Shown here piece after piece: positions 54,512 through 63,722 of a stretch of 64,000 nucleotides of DNA (the stretch's first letter is position 1; each line of letters starts with the position of its first letter). A program made the translations under genes and the position numbers. The notes below the pieces were generated by a model, which was not told the origin of the DNA, made no database searches, and saw nothing but the letters and a program-made list of their open reading frames with translations. This stretch comes from Fusobacterium naviforme (GTDB lineage Bacteria; Bacillota; Clostridia; Lachnospirales; Lachnospiraceae), in the NCBI GenBank assembly GCA_003014445.1, contig PYGH01000001.1, positions 124,001 through 188,000 of the forward strand, read 5' to 3'.

Positions 54512-54679
54512 GCAGTACTGAGCTGTAATATATAAGGCGCGGGTAATGTTGGAAAAAAGGATATGAATGTCGGGGGCAGCTGCTTATGCGCTGCCCCCGC
54601 TGAATATAAGTGAGACAAGTGTAGTAGTCTAAGAAAGTCTGTGCCCCGCTCTGCCCGCGCGACAATATGCACAAGGCTT
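54512..54679. other. intergenic with GC hairpin
   Basis: GGGGGCAGC pairs with GCTGCCCCC at about 54576-54599 without a T tract. Nothing else is recognisable. Confidence 0.4.
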
Positions 54680-54796
54680 AGAAGCTCTTAACCTGTCTGA
54701 GGGCGCGTTGAACGAGCGGCGAGGACTGTTTGAGCGAAGCGAGTCCCACAGCTGCCATCCTGTGTTTCGCGCACGAAGAGAGGTGTTAGAGCTTCT
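54680..54796. repeat. inverted-repeat-bounded intergenic element
   Basis: AGAAGCTCTTAAC (54680-54692) and GTTAGAGCTTCT (54785-54796) are inverted repeats with one base insertion, enclosing about 92 bases. The interior has smaller repeats (GGACT/AGTCC; GAACGAGCG, GAGCGAAGCGAG). Translations of such stretches (NERRGLFERSESHSCH) appear as spurious ORFs in related genomes, so this is probably a dispersed element or structured RNA rather than a gene. Confidence 0.5.
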
Positions 54797-54959
54797 TGCT
54801 GCGGAATCGTCGCGCGGCAGAGTGCGGCTGCGCAGACATTACTTGAGCTTACTACCGCCTTGCATTTCGCATATAAGGAGAAGGGTTCGCATTTTCTGCC
54901 GTAAAATTGTTTCTGGGGGCGCGGTCTGCATCCAGGCACCCAGCCATTTTCTCCGCACT

Positions 54960-54988
54960 TTGACGGCGGTGGTGCAAGCGACTATAAT
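54960..54988 (+). promoter_or_regulatory. promoter of rfbC
   Basis: TTGACG (54960-54965), 17 bases, TATAAT (54983-54988), about 30 bases before the start codon. Confidence 0.8.
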
Positions 54989-55019
54989 AAACTACGCAAA
55001 ACAACAGCAGGAGGAAGCT

Positions 55020-55622
55020 ATGGGACAGATCAAGGTCAGCAGATGCCCGATTGAGGGACTTTATGTGATTGAACCGACCGTTCACGGAGACGCGCGCGGC
55101 TACTTTATGGAGACTTATAATCAAAAGGATATGCACGAGGCCGGGTTGGATATGGTATTCGTGCAGGACAACCAGAGCTGCTCCACAAAAGGCGTGCTGC
55201 GCGGTCTGCATTACCAGAAGCAGTATCCACAGGGAAAGCTGGTTCGGGCGATCCGGGGAGCGGTGTTTGATGTCGCAGTGGATCTGCGGGCGGACAGCAG
55301 AACCTTTGGTCAGTGGTACGGCGTGGAGCTCACAGAGGAGAACAAAAAGCAGTTCTATATCTCAGAGGGCTTTGCGCACGGTTTCCTTGTGCTGAGCGAT
55401 GTTGCGGAATTCTGTTATAAGGTCACGGACTTCTGGCATCAGGGAGATGAGGGAGGTCTTGCATGGAATGATCCGGAGATCGGCATTCAGTGGCCAGGGC
55501 TTGTCGGAAAGTATGCGGGAAGCGCAGCTGCTGCGGGCTACACGCTCGCGGACGGCACAAAGCTCAATCTGAGTGAGAAGGATGAGCGCTGGCTCACTCT
55601 GAAGGACAGCTGGAAGTTTTAA
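55020..55622 (+). CDS. rfbC: dTDP-4-dehydrorhamnose 3,5-epimerase
   Basis: The 200-residue cupin enzyme starts at 55020 behind CAGGAGGAAGCT. A frame reading upstream through the promoter and repeat element is rejected. HGDARGYFMETYNQ, NQSCSTKGVLRGLHYQ (catalytic His in RGLHYQ), KLVRAIRGAVFDVAVDLR and FYISEGFAHGFLVLSD are all family motifs. It makes dTDP-4-keto-L-rhamnose. Here it has its own promoter and no rfbA, rfbB or rfbD neighbour. Confidence 0.95.
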   Translation: MGQIKVSRCPIEGLYVIEPTVHGDARGYFMETYNQKDMHEAGLDMVFVQDNQSCSTKGVLRGLHYQKQYPQGKLVRAIRGAVFDVAVDLRADSRTFGQWYGVELTEENKKQFYISEGFAHGFLVLSDVAEFCYKVTDFWHQGDEGGLAWNDPEIGIQWPGLVGKYAGSAAAAGYTLADGTKLNLSEKDERWLTLKDSWKF

Positions 55623-55694
55623 GTGTTGCATGAAACAGCGCTGCATTGATGCACGGATATCGGGGCGTGAAGCAGCGGAGAACAGGGGGAAGAC

Positions 55695-57083
55695 ATGGCA
55701 AAGCGACAGGCTATTACACAGGAGGAGCGCTATGAGCAGATGATGCACGAGCCGGTGCAGACGCTCATTCCCCGCTTTGCCATTCCCTCTATTGTTTCCA
55801 TGCTGATCTCTGCTGTCTACAGCATGGCGGATACCTTTTTTGTCTCTCAGATCGGTACCTCCGCCTCGGCGGCGGTGGGCATTATTTTTTCTCTGATGGC
55901 TATCTTTCAGGCGGTCGCTTTTACGATAGGCATGGGCAGCGGAAATATGATCGCACGCTTTCTGGGACAGCAGGATGTGGAGACGGCGGAGCGCTACGCG
56001 GCGCTGGGTTATTTTACGGAGCTCATTGTCGGCACGGTGCTGGGACTGCTCGGTCTTCTGAACATCGAAAAGCTCGTGTATATGCTCGGCTCTACCAGAA
56101 CCATCGCACCCTACGCCATAGATTATGTGCGCTATATTCTGCTCGGTACTCCGTTTCTGATGTGTTCCTTCGGCATCAATAATATGCTCCGCTTTCAGGG
56201 GAATTCCTTCTATGCCATGATCGGTATCGGCTTTGGCGGCGTGCTGAATATAATCCTCGATCCGGTTCTGATCTTTGGCCTTCATATGGGAATCTCCGGG
56301 GCGGCGGCAGCTACTGCGGTGAGTCAGATTATTTCTTTTGTAATCCTGAGCTGTCAGTGCAATATGATGCCGGCCTGTCTCCCGATACGGTTTCGGAACT
56401 TCAGACCGACACGGAGAATGTACAGAGATATCCTGCATATCGGTTTTCCGAGTCTCGCACGTCAGGGGATCTCCAGTGTTTCCAGCATCATCATGAACTT
56501 CGCGGCGCATCCCTATGGGGATGCCGCAATTGCCGCGATTGCCATTGTGATGCGGGTCGCTATGTTCATTAACTCGACGATCATCGGTTTCGGACAGGGC
56601 TTTCAGCCGGTCTGCGGATACAATTACGGGGCGCGGAACTATAAGCGCGTCGCGGAGGCATATTACTTCAGTCTGCGCGTCTGCTTTATGATACTTTTGA
56701 GCTTTGCCGTGCTGGCCTTTGCTTTTGCAGAACCCATCGTGACCGTGTTCCGTCGGGAGGATGCGGAGGTGATACGCATCGGGACTCTGGCGCTGCGGCT
56801 TCAGGCACTCACGATTCCGCTCTCGGCGCAGATCACCATGGCCAATATGTTCTCGCAGACGACAGGCTACGGGCTGAAGGCAACGCTGGTTGCCTCGCTC
56901 AGACAGGGAATCTGTCTGATTCCGGTGCTGCTTATACTGCCCCGGGCAATCGGGCTTCTGGGACTGCAGGCGGCGCAGCCGATCAGCGACAGCTTCGCTG
57001 CGGTGATTGCATTCTTTGTCACGCGGAGTATATTGAGGGAGCTGAAGCGGAAGCAGGCCGCACAGGAGGCAGGACTTGTCTGA
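55695..57083 (+). CDS. MATE family efflux transporter
   Basis: The protein has 462 residues and twelve membrane helices. Start behind GGGGGAAG. Conserved blocks: FAIPSIVSMLISAVYSMADT (helix 1), GMGSGNMIARFLGQ, GFGQGFQPVCGYNYGARN and the equivalent second-half segments. It exports organic cations or drugs using Na+ or H+; the substrate is unknown. A terminator follows. Confidence 0.93.
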   Translation: MAKRQAITQEERYEQMMHEPVQTLIPRFAIPSIVSMLISAVYSMADTFFVSQIGTSASAAVGIIFSLMAIFQAVAFTIGMGSGNMIARFLGQQDVETAERYAALGYFTELIVGTVLGLLGLLNIEKLVYMLGSTRTIAPYAIDYVRYILLGTPFLMCSFGINNMLRFQGNSFYAMIGIGFGGVLNIILDPVLIFGLHMGISGAAAATAVSQIISFVILSCQCNMMPACLPIRFRNFRPTRRMYRDILHIGFPSLARQGISSVSSIIMNFAAHPYGDAAIAAIAIVMRVAMFINSTIIGFGQGFQPVCGYNYGARNYKRVAEAYYFSLRVCFMILLSFAVLAFAFAEPIVTVFRREDAEVIRIGTLALRLQALTIPLSAQITMANMFSQTTGYGLKATLVASLRQGICLIPVLLILPRAIGLLGLQAAQPISDSFAAVIAFFVTRSILRELKRKQAAQEAGLV

Positions 57084-57128
57084 GGAGGCAGAAACGGGAT
57101 TTCAGGATGAAGCGCAGGATAAAACAAG

Positions 57129-57176
57129 GGAAATGACGGAAAAACAGATGGATTTTTCTGCATTTCCCTCCTCTTT
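57129..57176 (+). terminator. terminator after the MATE gene
   Basis: GGGAAATG pairs with CATTTCCC and inner GAAAAA with TTTTTC; followed by a pyrimidine tract CTCCTCTTTT. Confidence 0.65.
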
Positions 57177-57265
57177 TATGTAAATATTGTGGTGCTCTGA
57201 AAGAAAAAAAGCTAAAATACATATAGTTATCTCTCAACACAGAGTCTGAAAACGGAGGACAGATT

Positions 57266-58495
57266 ATGAAGAAGTATATGAGAGCATGTATATCAGTGAT
57301 GCTTACCGGCGTTCTGGCAGCGGGACTTATGGGCTGCGGCGCGAAAGGAGCAGGAACGCAGGCTGCGGCGGAGGGGACGGAAGCTCCGGCATCTGAAGCA
57401 GCGCAGGACACTGTGGATACAGCCGCCGCGGTCACGGCAAAGCAGTCGGAGCTCCACATCGGGATGGTGAATCCGCTCTCCGGAGACAATGCGCTCTACG
57501 GACTCAGCGAGGAGCGCGGCATGACGCTCGCATTTGAGGAGATCAATGCGGCGGGTGGCGTGAATGGAGCAAAGCTTGTGCTGGACGAGTACGACGATCA
57601 GGGAGATCCGCAGAATGCGGCAAAGGGCGCGCAGAAGTACGCAGATGATGACAGCATACTCGCGATGCTGGGCTCCAGCCTCACCTCCTGCACACTCGCG
57701 ATTGTTCCGATCATTGACGATGCGGGACTTGTGGAGTGCGTGGTTTCCTCCAGTTCCCCCTCGCTCGCGAAGAGCAGTGATTATTTCTTCCGCATGGCGG
57801 TGCAGGATGCGCAGGTCGGGCCGCAGATGGCGAAGGCGGCGCTGAGCCGGGAGCACAAAAAGTTTGATGTGCTGTATACAAACAATGATTTTGGAAAGAA
57901 TCTGTCTCAGAACCTGATTGCCTATGTGGAGGCAAACGGCGGCGAGATCATCAACAGCATTGAGTACAATCCTGCGGATCAGGACTTTACCGCAATGCTT
58001 ACCACTGTGAAGAATGATGCACCCGAGGCAGTGGCACTCTGTGGCACAGTCACGGACTGCTCGCTCATCATCAAGCAGATGAAGAATCTCGGTATTGAGA
58101 GCTTTATTATCGGCCACACCTCCCTCTACAGTCAGAAAGCACTGGAAATCGCGGGAGATGCGATGGAGGGTGCCTCCTGTGTGAGCGTATATATTTCTAC
58201 CAATCCGGCTGCGCGTGTGCAGGAATTTGTGCAGAAGTTTGAGGAGAAGTACGGACAGACCCCGGATAGCTTTGCAGCGATGGCCTACGATGCGGCCTAT
58301 GTACTGGCAGAAGCGGCAGACCACGCGATGCGTGCAGACGACGGTGAGGTGACCCGGGAAGGCATGAAGGCAGGCATGGAAGCCACGAATCATGAGGGAG
58401 TTACAGGAACGGTTGTCTTTACCGAGGACAATGAGTGGGAGCGCGATTATCTGACGCTCACAGTAAAGGACGGTGCCTTTACGCTGGCGGAGTAA
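57266..58495 (+). CDS. livK: branched-chain amino-acid ABC transporter, binding lipoprotein
   Basis: The protein has 409 residues with lipobox LMGCGAK (Cys near 25). It has an Ala/Thr/Glu-rich linker and a periplasmic-binding type I domain (HIGMVNPLSGDNALYGLSEERGMTLAFEEINAAGGVNG in pieces, VLYTNNDFGKNLSQN, FAAMAYDAAYVLAEA). It is the first gene of a complete livKHMGF operon, starting behind CGGAGGAC. Ligand could be leucine/isoleucine/valine or another amino acid or amide. Confidence 0.93.
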   Translation: MKKYMRACISVMLTGVLAAGLMGCGAKGAGTQAAAEGTEAPASEAAQDTVDTAAAVTAKQSELHIGMVNPLSGDNALYGLSEERGMTLAFEEINAAGGVNGAKLVLDEYDDQGDPQNAAKGAQKYADDDSILAMLGSSLTSCTLAIVPIIDDAGLVECVVSSSSPSLAKSSDYFFRMAVQDAQVGPQMAKAALSREHKKFDVLYTNNDFGKNLSQNLIAYVEANGGEIINSIEYNPADQDFTAMLTTVKNDAPEAVALCGTVTDCSLIIKQMKNLGIESFIIGHTSLYSQKALEIAGDAMEGASCVSVYISTNPAARVQEFVQKFEEKYGQTPDSFAAMAYDAAYVLAEAADHAMRADDGEVTREGMKAGMEATNHEGVTGTVVFTEDNEWERDYLTLTVKDGAFTLAE

Positions 58496-58573
58496 GCAGA
58501 AGAGAGGCGCTGGCGGTCGGCGGAAACAGAGTGCGGGGCTGCTGGCCTGGAAAGTCGGTGCGGAGGCAGGATT

Positions 58574-59470
58574 ATGGCGGTACTGATACAACAGATTATC
58601 AACGGACTTGCGGCAGGGGGAATCTATGCGCTGATAGCGATTGGCTGGACGACGGTGTTTGGGATAGTCGGCATCATCAACTGGACACACGGCGAGGTCT
58701 ATATGATTGGCGCGTATACAGGTTACTTTCTGACCGCCTGCGCAGGTCTGTCTCTGCTGCCGGCACTGCTCATCTCGATGGTTGCGGGGGCTGCGGCTGC
58801 TGTGCTGCTGGATCAGTTTGGCTATGTGCCGCTGCGGAAGAAGGGAGCACTTGTGAAGTCCGGCTTTATCACTGCGCTCGGGCTCTCGACGCTGGTGCGC
58901 TACTCGGCAAATGCTGCATTTACCGCAGATCCGAGAGTATATCCGCAGCTCATGGAGTATCGGCTCATCACACTGTTTTGCATGGGGGGAAATGAGATCA
59001 CCGTGAGCTCCATTCATCTGAAGATCCTTCTGGGCTCGCTTATTATTATGGCGGTGCTCCAGTGTTTTTTCACAAGGACTCTGATCGGGAAGGCGATGAT
59101 GGCGGGCTCGCAGGATATGAAGACGCTTGCACTGATGGGCGCAGATGCAGAGCGTCTCATAAAGATTACCTTTGCGCTCAGCGGGGCACTGGGGGCGGCC
59201 GCAGGATTTTTCATGGGGACGCTCTACACGATATTTCCGACGATGGGCGCGTTGGCCGGCCTGAAGGGCTGGGCCTGTGCAATTCTCGGCGGTATTGGAA
59301 GCATTACCGGCTCGCTGATTGGTGGGATTCTGATCGGTGTAGCGGAAAATCTGACCTCCGGTCTCCTCTCCCCGGGTTACAAGGATGCCGTCAGCTTTGC
59401 TATCATGATTCTGGTTCTGCTGATACGCCCGACGGGGCTCATGGGTTATAAGTTTGAGGAAAAGGTCTGA
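58574..59470 (+). CDS. livH: branched-chain amino-acid ABC permease LivH
   Basis: The permease has 298 residues and eight or so helices. IINGLAAGGIYALIAIGWTTVFGIVGIINWTHGE (in pieces) and the EAA-like GAAAGFFMGTLYTI and GGIGSITGSLIGGILIGVAENL segments identify LivH. It ends 7 bases before the livM start. Confidence 0.95.
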   Translation: MAVLIQQIINGLAAGGIYALIAIGWTTVFGIVGIINWTHGEVYMIGAYTGYFLTACAGLSLLPALLISMVAGAAAAVLLDQFGYVPLRKKGALVKSGFITALGLSTLVRYSANAAFTADPRVYPQLMEYRLITLFCMGGNEITVSSIHLKILLGSLIIMAVLQCFFTRTLIGKAMMAGSQDMKTLALMGADAERLIKITFALSGALGAAAGFFMGTLYTIFPTMGALAGLKGWACAILGGIGSITGSLIGGILIGVAENLTSGLLSPGYKDAVSFAIMILVLLIRPTGLMGYKFEEKV

Positions 59471-59477
59471 GGTCGCC

Positions 59478-60488
59478 ATGCAGAGAACAGAAAAAAGGAC
59501 AGAGTGGTTATTCGGCCTGAGCGGTCGGGAGACATTTCTCGGCTCTCTTCTGCTGGTGCTGGTGTTCTGCTTTGCAGATATGCTGATTCCGGGCAGAGAT
59601 ATCATCCCAAATTATGTCAAGTACATAGTCGCAGACAGCCTGATCTATGCGATTGCGAGTCTCGGAATCAATTTTTATTCCGGTTATCTCGGGGAAACCT
59701 CGCTGGGACATGCGGCTTTCTATGGGATCGGGGCCTATGTGACGGGATATCTTACGGTGCACGCAGATCTCGATTTCTGGCTCACGGTCCCGCTGGGCAT
59801 GTGCGCGGCGGCGCTCGCGGCGGTTCCGGTGGCGTTCGCGGGGCGGCGCGTCAGGGGCTCCTTCATGGTTGTGATCACCTATGCCTTCTGTGAGATCATC
59901 CGCTATGCCGTGATTAACTCCGCTGCGCTGGGCGGAACCTCGGGCATTGCCGGAATTCAGGCGCCGAAGATCTTCGGCGTGAAGATCACAAAGCTTCCTT
60001 TTCTGCCTTCCAATAAGGACGGATATATCCTGATTCTCTATGCGATTGTTGCAGCACTTGCCTTCTTCAGCTGGCGCTTTGTACACTCCCGGGGAGGCTA
60101 CGCGGTCGCAGCCATACGGGAGGATGAGATCGCTGCGGAGGCGATGGGAATTGATGTCAGGGCATATAAGCTGAAGGCGATTGTGATGTCGGCGGTGGTG
60201 TGCAGTGTGGCGGGAAGCTTCTACGCAGTCTTCTCCAATCTGGTGGATCCGACACTCCTCAGTGCGACGCTCTCCATCAATATTTTTACCATGCTGGTGA
60301 TCGGCGGCAGGAGGAGCATAAAGGGAGCAATCCTCGGCGCCTTTATCGCTGTGATTCTGCCGGAGCTTCTGCGCTCTGTTCAGGGGGTTCTGGGGCTTGC
60401 CTTCGATCCATGGTACATACTCTACGGGCTGATGCTGGTGCTGATCATGCGCTTTCGGCCTGAGGGACTGTTTGGAGTGCGGGAGTAG
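59478..60488 (+). CDS. livM: branched-chain amino-acid ABC permease LivM
   Basis: The product has 336 residues starting at 59478; the TTG at 59454 would overlap livH. GINFYSGYLGETSLGHAAFYGIGAY, AIREDEIAAEAMGIDVRAYKL and RSIKGAILGAFI are LivM blocks. It forms the second half of the membrane pore. Confidence 0.95.
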   Translation: MQRTEKRTEWLFGLSGRETFLGSLLLVLVFCFADMLIPGRDIIPNYVKYIVADSLIYAIASLGINFYSGYLGETSLGHAAFYGIGAYVTGYLTVHADLDFWLTVPLGMCAAALAAVPVAFAGRRVRGSFMVVITYAFCEIIRYAVINSAALGGTSGIAGIQAPKIFGVKITKLPFLPSNKDGYILILYAIVAALAFFSWRFVHSRGGYAVAAIREDEIAAEAMGIDVRAYKLKAIVMSAVVCSVAGSFYAVFSNLVDPTLLSATLSINIFTMLVIGGRRSIKGAILGAFIAVILPELLRSVQGVLGLAFDPWYILYGLMLVLIMRFRPEGLFGVRE

Positions 60489-60499
60489 GGGAGGTCGTT

Positions 60500-61285
60500 A
60501 TGCTGCTGGAAACAAAAAAACTTACAAAGACCTTCGGCGGAATTGTGGCCAATTCCAATATTGATTTTCACATCGATGAGGGAGAGATTGTCGCAATCAT
60601 CGGTCCGAACGGCTCCGGAAAGACCACCTTCTACAATCTGCTGACCGGTATCACAAAGAGCAGTGCGGGAGAGATCTTCTTTGAGGGCAGAAATATCACA
60701 GGATTCAGGCCGGATCGCATCACACAGCTTGGCATATGCCGGAGCTTTCAGAATATCCGTCTCTTCGGGAACATGACGGTTCGCGAGAATCTGATTGTCG
60801 CACGGCATTGCCGCGGCTCGGCCGGGATCCTGGCTGCGCTGCTTGGGACAGCAAAGAAGAAGAGAGAGGATGCAGAAAATGCCGTCGTCACGGAGCGGCT
60901 TTTGGAGTATGTGGGGCTCTTAGATAAGGCGGAGTGGCGGGCCGGGAACCTGCCCTACGGGATGCAGCGCAGGCTTGAGATTGCGCGGGCGCTCGCCACG
61001 GAACCAAAGCTCCTTCTGCTGGATGAGCCTGCCGCCGGGATGAATCCGAATGAGAAAGAAAAGCTGCTTCAGCTGATACGGAAGCTCTCCCGGGATGGCT
61101 ATTCTGTCATTCTGATCGAGCACGCCATGCAGGTGGTTATGAATGTGGCGGAGCGCGTGGTGGTGTTTGATCACGGAGAGAAGATCGCGGATGGGACACC
61201 CGCAGAAGTGAGAAACAATCCGCTTGTGGTGGACGCCTATCTCGGAAAAGGGGGAGCGCGTGAATGGAGCAGCTGCTCAATATAG
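60500..61285 (+). CDS. livG: branched-chain amino-acid ABC ATPase LivG
   Basis: The ATPase has 261 residues. Walker A GPNGSGKTT, the signature-equivalent LPYGMQRRLEIARAL, Walker B LLLLDEPAAGMNPNE and the switch histidine in IEHAMQ. RTL-like GICRSFQNIRLFGNMTV is typical of LivG. The last 22 bases overlap livF. Confidence 0.96.
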   Translation: MLLETKKLTKTFGGIVANSNIDFHIDEGEIVAIIGPNGSGKTTFYNLLTGITKSSAGEIFFEGRNITGFRPDRITQLGICRSFQNIRLFGNMTVRENLIVARHCRGSAGILAALLGTAKKKREDAENAVVTERLLEYVGLLDKAEWRAGNLPYGMQRRLEIARALATEPKLLLLDEPAAGMNPNEKEKLLQLIRKLSRDGYSVILIEHAMQVVMNVAERVVVFDHGEKIADGTPAEVRNNPLVVDAYLGKGGAREWSSCSI

Positions 61286-61980
61286 AAAAGCTTCAGGTAT
61301 ATTACGGCGCGATTCATGCGCTGCGCGGCATCAGCCTCCACGTCAATGAGGGAGAGATTGTCTCGCTGATCGGTGCAAACGGTGCGGGGAAGACTACGCT
61401 TATGTCTGCGATTATGCGGCAGATTCCGATCGCGGGAGGGAGTATCTCCTTCTGCGGCGAGGCGCTTGAAGAAAAGCAGACGGCTCAGATCGTGCGGAGC
61501 GGGATGACGCTGGTGCCGGAGGGGAGACATGTCTTTCCACGGAGCTCTGTGGAGGACAATCTTCTGCTGGGAGCGTATTTTCGCAGGGACAAGGCGGCTG
61601 TGCGCGAGGATATGGCGCGGGCATACGAGACCTTCCCGAGACTGAAGGAGCGAAGGCGTCAGCTGGCCGGGACGCTCTCGGGAGGAGAGCAGCAGATGCT
61701 TGCAACAGCCCGGGCGCTGATGAGCCGTCCGAAGATGCTGCTGCTGGATGAACCGTCTATGGGACTTGCGCCTGTCATTGTGGATCAGGTTTTTGAGACC
61801 ATAGAGAAGATCAATCGCGATGGGACGACGGTGCTTCTGGTTGAACAGAATGCAAATCAGGCGCTTCGCATTGCGCAGCGCGGCTACTGCATGGAGCTCG
61901 GGGAGGTCGTGCTGGAGGATACAGCTGCGGGGCTTCTGAGCAATTGCCGGGTGAAGGAGGTCTATCTTGGCGGAGCGTGA
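61264..61980 (+). CDS. livF: branched-chain amino-acid ABC ATPase LivF
   Basis: The ATPase has 238 residues. Walker A GANGAGKTT, signature LSGGEQQMLATARALM, Walker B LLLLDEPSMGLAP, VEQNANQAL switch region. The start lies inside livG behind GGGGGAGCG. A terminator follows 48 bases after the stop. Confidence 0.96.
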   Translation: MEQLLNIEKLQVYYGAIHALRGISLHVNEGEIVSLIGANGAGKTTLMSAIMRQIPIAGGSISFCGEALEEKQTAQIVRSGMTLVPEGRHVFPRSSVEDNLLLGAYFRRDKAAVREDMARAYETFPRLKERRRQLAGTLSGGEQQMLATARALMSRPKMLLLDEPSMGLAPVIVDQVFETIEKINRDGTTVLLVEQNANQALRIAQRGYCMELGEVVLEDTAAGLLSNCRVKEVYLGGA

Positions 61981-62027
61981 CCGCTGGAAAATGTTCAGTA
62001 AACAGGAAACAAATTAAGGAACAAGTA

Positions 62028-62068
62028 AAAGCGGCGGCATGAACACTTCGTTCATGCCGCCGCTTTAC
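62028..62068. terminator. bidirectional terminator between livF and the racemase gene
   Basis: AAAGCGGCGGCATGAAC pairs with GTTCATGCCGCCGCTTT around a 5-base loop. It stands between convergent genes. Confidence 0.85.
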
Positions 62069-62080
62069 TGGCGTGTAAGC

Positions 62081-62884
62081 TCAGATTGTGAGCTGTACTG
62101 TGACGCGAGGCTCCAGTGTGACGGGACCGGAAAGCTGCGCAGAGAGAACTTTCCCGCCCTGTTTTTTCAGCTCAGCACAGAGGACGCCGCCGGGCTGGCG
62201 GAGTGAGAGGCAGAATGCGTCATCACTTGTCTTTTGGGCACGCACCACTGCGCAGGCGAGAGTCCCGCTGCCGCAGCTGCTCTCCCAGATCATGGTGCCG
62301 GTCTCGCGTACCCATACGCAGGGAACCATAGAGCTGTCGTTTAAAAACATGACGCCGACAGCATCAACCGCTCCCAGAGCCCGGACTGCCTCAATTGCGT
62401 GTTCAGCGAGTTTCTGTTCCGCTTTCCGGTTTTCTATGATTACATGGGTGATGCCTTCAAATTCAACTGCGGGCAGGGTGAGCTGACCGCTGTTCTTTTC
62501 CGGAATTGCAATGCTTCGCAGTGCGCGGGGCAGGGGCATGCAAACTGCCGCGCCCTCGGTCCGGAGGGACACGGTGAGCGGGTGATCGCAGCCAGATATT
62601 TCGATCTCGACGGTATCGCCGTCCTTCAGTCCCATCTCTCTTCCGAGCAGCAGGCCAAAGCTTCGGCTCGCGTTGCCGCAGAATTCCCCTCCGCTCATCA
62701 CAAGCCGTCCGGCTGCGCCCCGAAGCGGGGGACATAGAAAGCCCGCCTGTTCCGCCTGCAGGGAGGGGACGGAGAGCAGCGCCGCGCCGATGGGGGCGTA
62801 ATATTCCGGCGCTACCGGAGTCTCCACAAAAGCAGTGCGGTTTCCGGCGGGATCCGCCATGATGATATCCAGAGTGAATTCCAT
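62081..62884 (-). CDS. DapF-fold PLP-independent amino-acid racemase/epimerase
   Basis: The start at 62884 follows AAAGGAG. The 267-residue protein has the paired-cysteine active site of diaminopimelate epimerase: GGEFCGNASRSFG (first Cys) and ESSCGSGTLACA (second Cys). The rest diverges from standard DapF, with an N-terminal MEFTLDIIMADPAGNRTAFVE, and resembles the DapF-like group that includes the CntK-type histidine racemases. The true substrate is uncertain. It lies 57 bases downstream of an Lrp-type regulator on the same strand. Confidence 0.8.
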   Translation of the reverse strand: MEFTLDIIMADPAGNRTAFVETPVAPEYYAPIGAALLSVPSLQAEQAGFLCPPLRGAAGRLVMSGGEFCGNASRSFGLLLGREMGLKDGDTVEIEISGCDHPLTVSLRTEGAAVCMPLPRALRSIAIPEKNSGQLTLPAVEFEGITHVIIENRKAEQKLAEHAIEAVRALGAVDAVGVMFLNDSSMVPCVWVRETGTMIWESSCGSGTLACAVVRAQKTSDDAFCLSLRQPGGVLCAELKKQGGKVLSAQLSGPVTLEPRVTVQLTI

Positions 62885-62941
62885 GGTCAGCACTCCTTTC
62901 CTGTCTCGTGAAAAGTGCGGTTTAAACCTGCCCGGCCTGTT

Positions 62942-63394
62942 TCAATTCTCTTCCTTTTCCCGCTGTGGAAAATGCTTGCGGGTGAAATAGGTCGAAAGCA
63001 CAACTGAGGTGTTGGAGAGACCGTATTTTCGGATCTGCTCCAGCAGGTGGTCGAGGGCGCTGGAGTTTGCGACGCGTATCTTTAAGAGCACATTGTTGTA
63101 GCCGACGATGTGGTGGTGCTCCGTGATGGAGGGCTCATCAAGGCAGAAGCGGCAGAAGTGCTCATATTCTCTGGGGGGGACATTGACCTGCACAAAGGCC
63201 GTGATATTGTTCCCGAGGAGCGATTCGTTGATCTGTGCGTGAAAACCCTCTATGACACCGGATTCCTTCAGCCTGTGAATGCGCTCTGCGACAGCCGGGG
63301 CGGTGAGACCGACACTTTTGCCGAGATCCCGAGTTGAGATTTTGCAGTTTTCCTGAAGGAGGTTGATGATTTTCAGATCGGTATTATCCATCAT
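62942..63394 (-). CDS. Lrp/AsnC family transcriptional regulator
   Basis: The start at 63394 (or the next ATG, 63391) follows AAAGGCGG. The 150-residue protein has the Lrp helix-turn-helix (LKIINLLQENCKISTRDLGKSVGLTAPAVAERIHRLKESGVI in pieces) and the RAM ligand domain (ITAFVQVNVPPREYEHF, GYNNVLLKIRVANSSALDHLLEQI). It probably senses an amino acid and controls itself and the neighbouring racemase. Confidence 0.93.
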   Translation of the reverse strand: MMDNTDLKIINLLQENCKISTRDLGKSVGLTAPAVAERIHRLKESGVIEGFHAQINESLLGNNITAFVQVNVPPREYEHFCRFCLDEPSITEHHHIVGYNNVLLKIRVANSSALDHLLEQIRKYGLSNTSVVLSTYFTRKHFPQREKEEN

Positions 63395-63722
63395 TGGACC
63401 GCCTTTCCGTATATAAATATGCACATATATCTCATGATTTATGCGCTGAAAGTCGATTATACGCTGTGCCTTCACTCAGCTGCAAACAGACTTGCGTGAG
63501 GCGGCACTTTTGAAAGTTTTTATGATTACGCGTTGATTCTATTATAACCCATTTTTTGCCTGCGCGGTAAAAATCCGTTCACAGGAACTTTCCATTGCGT
63601 GTTATACTCTGAATAGGGTACTGCGCGGAAAATGCAGACGGAGCGCGCATTTTGCCGGCGGGAAAAAGTGTTTCTGGAAGTATGCAGCAGAGCGGAAGAA
63701 AAAAGGACGTGTGGAGGAGAAA
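63395..63722. promoter_or_regulatory. divergent promoters, lrp (minus) and hutD/ves (plus)
   Basis: Minus strand: TTGCAG (complement of 63480-63485), 18 bases, TATAAT (complement of 63456-63461). Plus strand: TTCACA (63578-63583), 19 bases, TATACT (63603-63608). No gene is seen; the ORF at 63632 is not supported. Confidence 0.5.

Noticed and set aside
54708-55019. N-terminal extension of rfbC
   Set aside because: It crosses the inverted-repeat element and the consensus promoter; the ATG at 55020 has a strong ribosome-binding site and gives a normal RfbC length.
57293-59605. 770-residue minus-strand ORF
   Set aside because: It is antisense to livK, livH and part of livM; Arg/His/Cys-rich and not protein-like.
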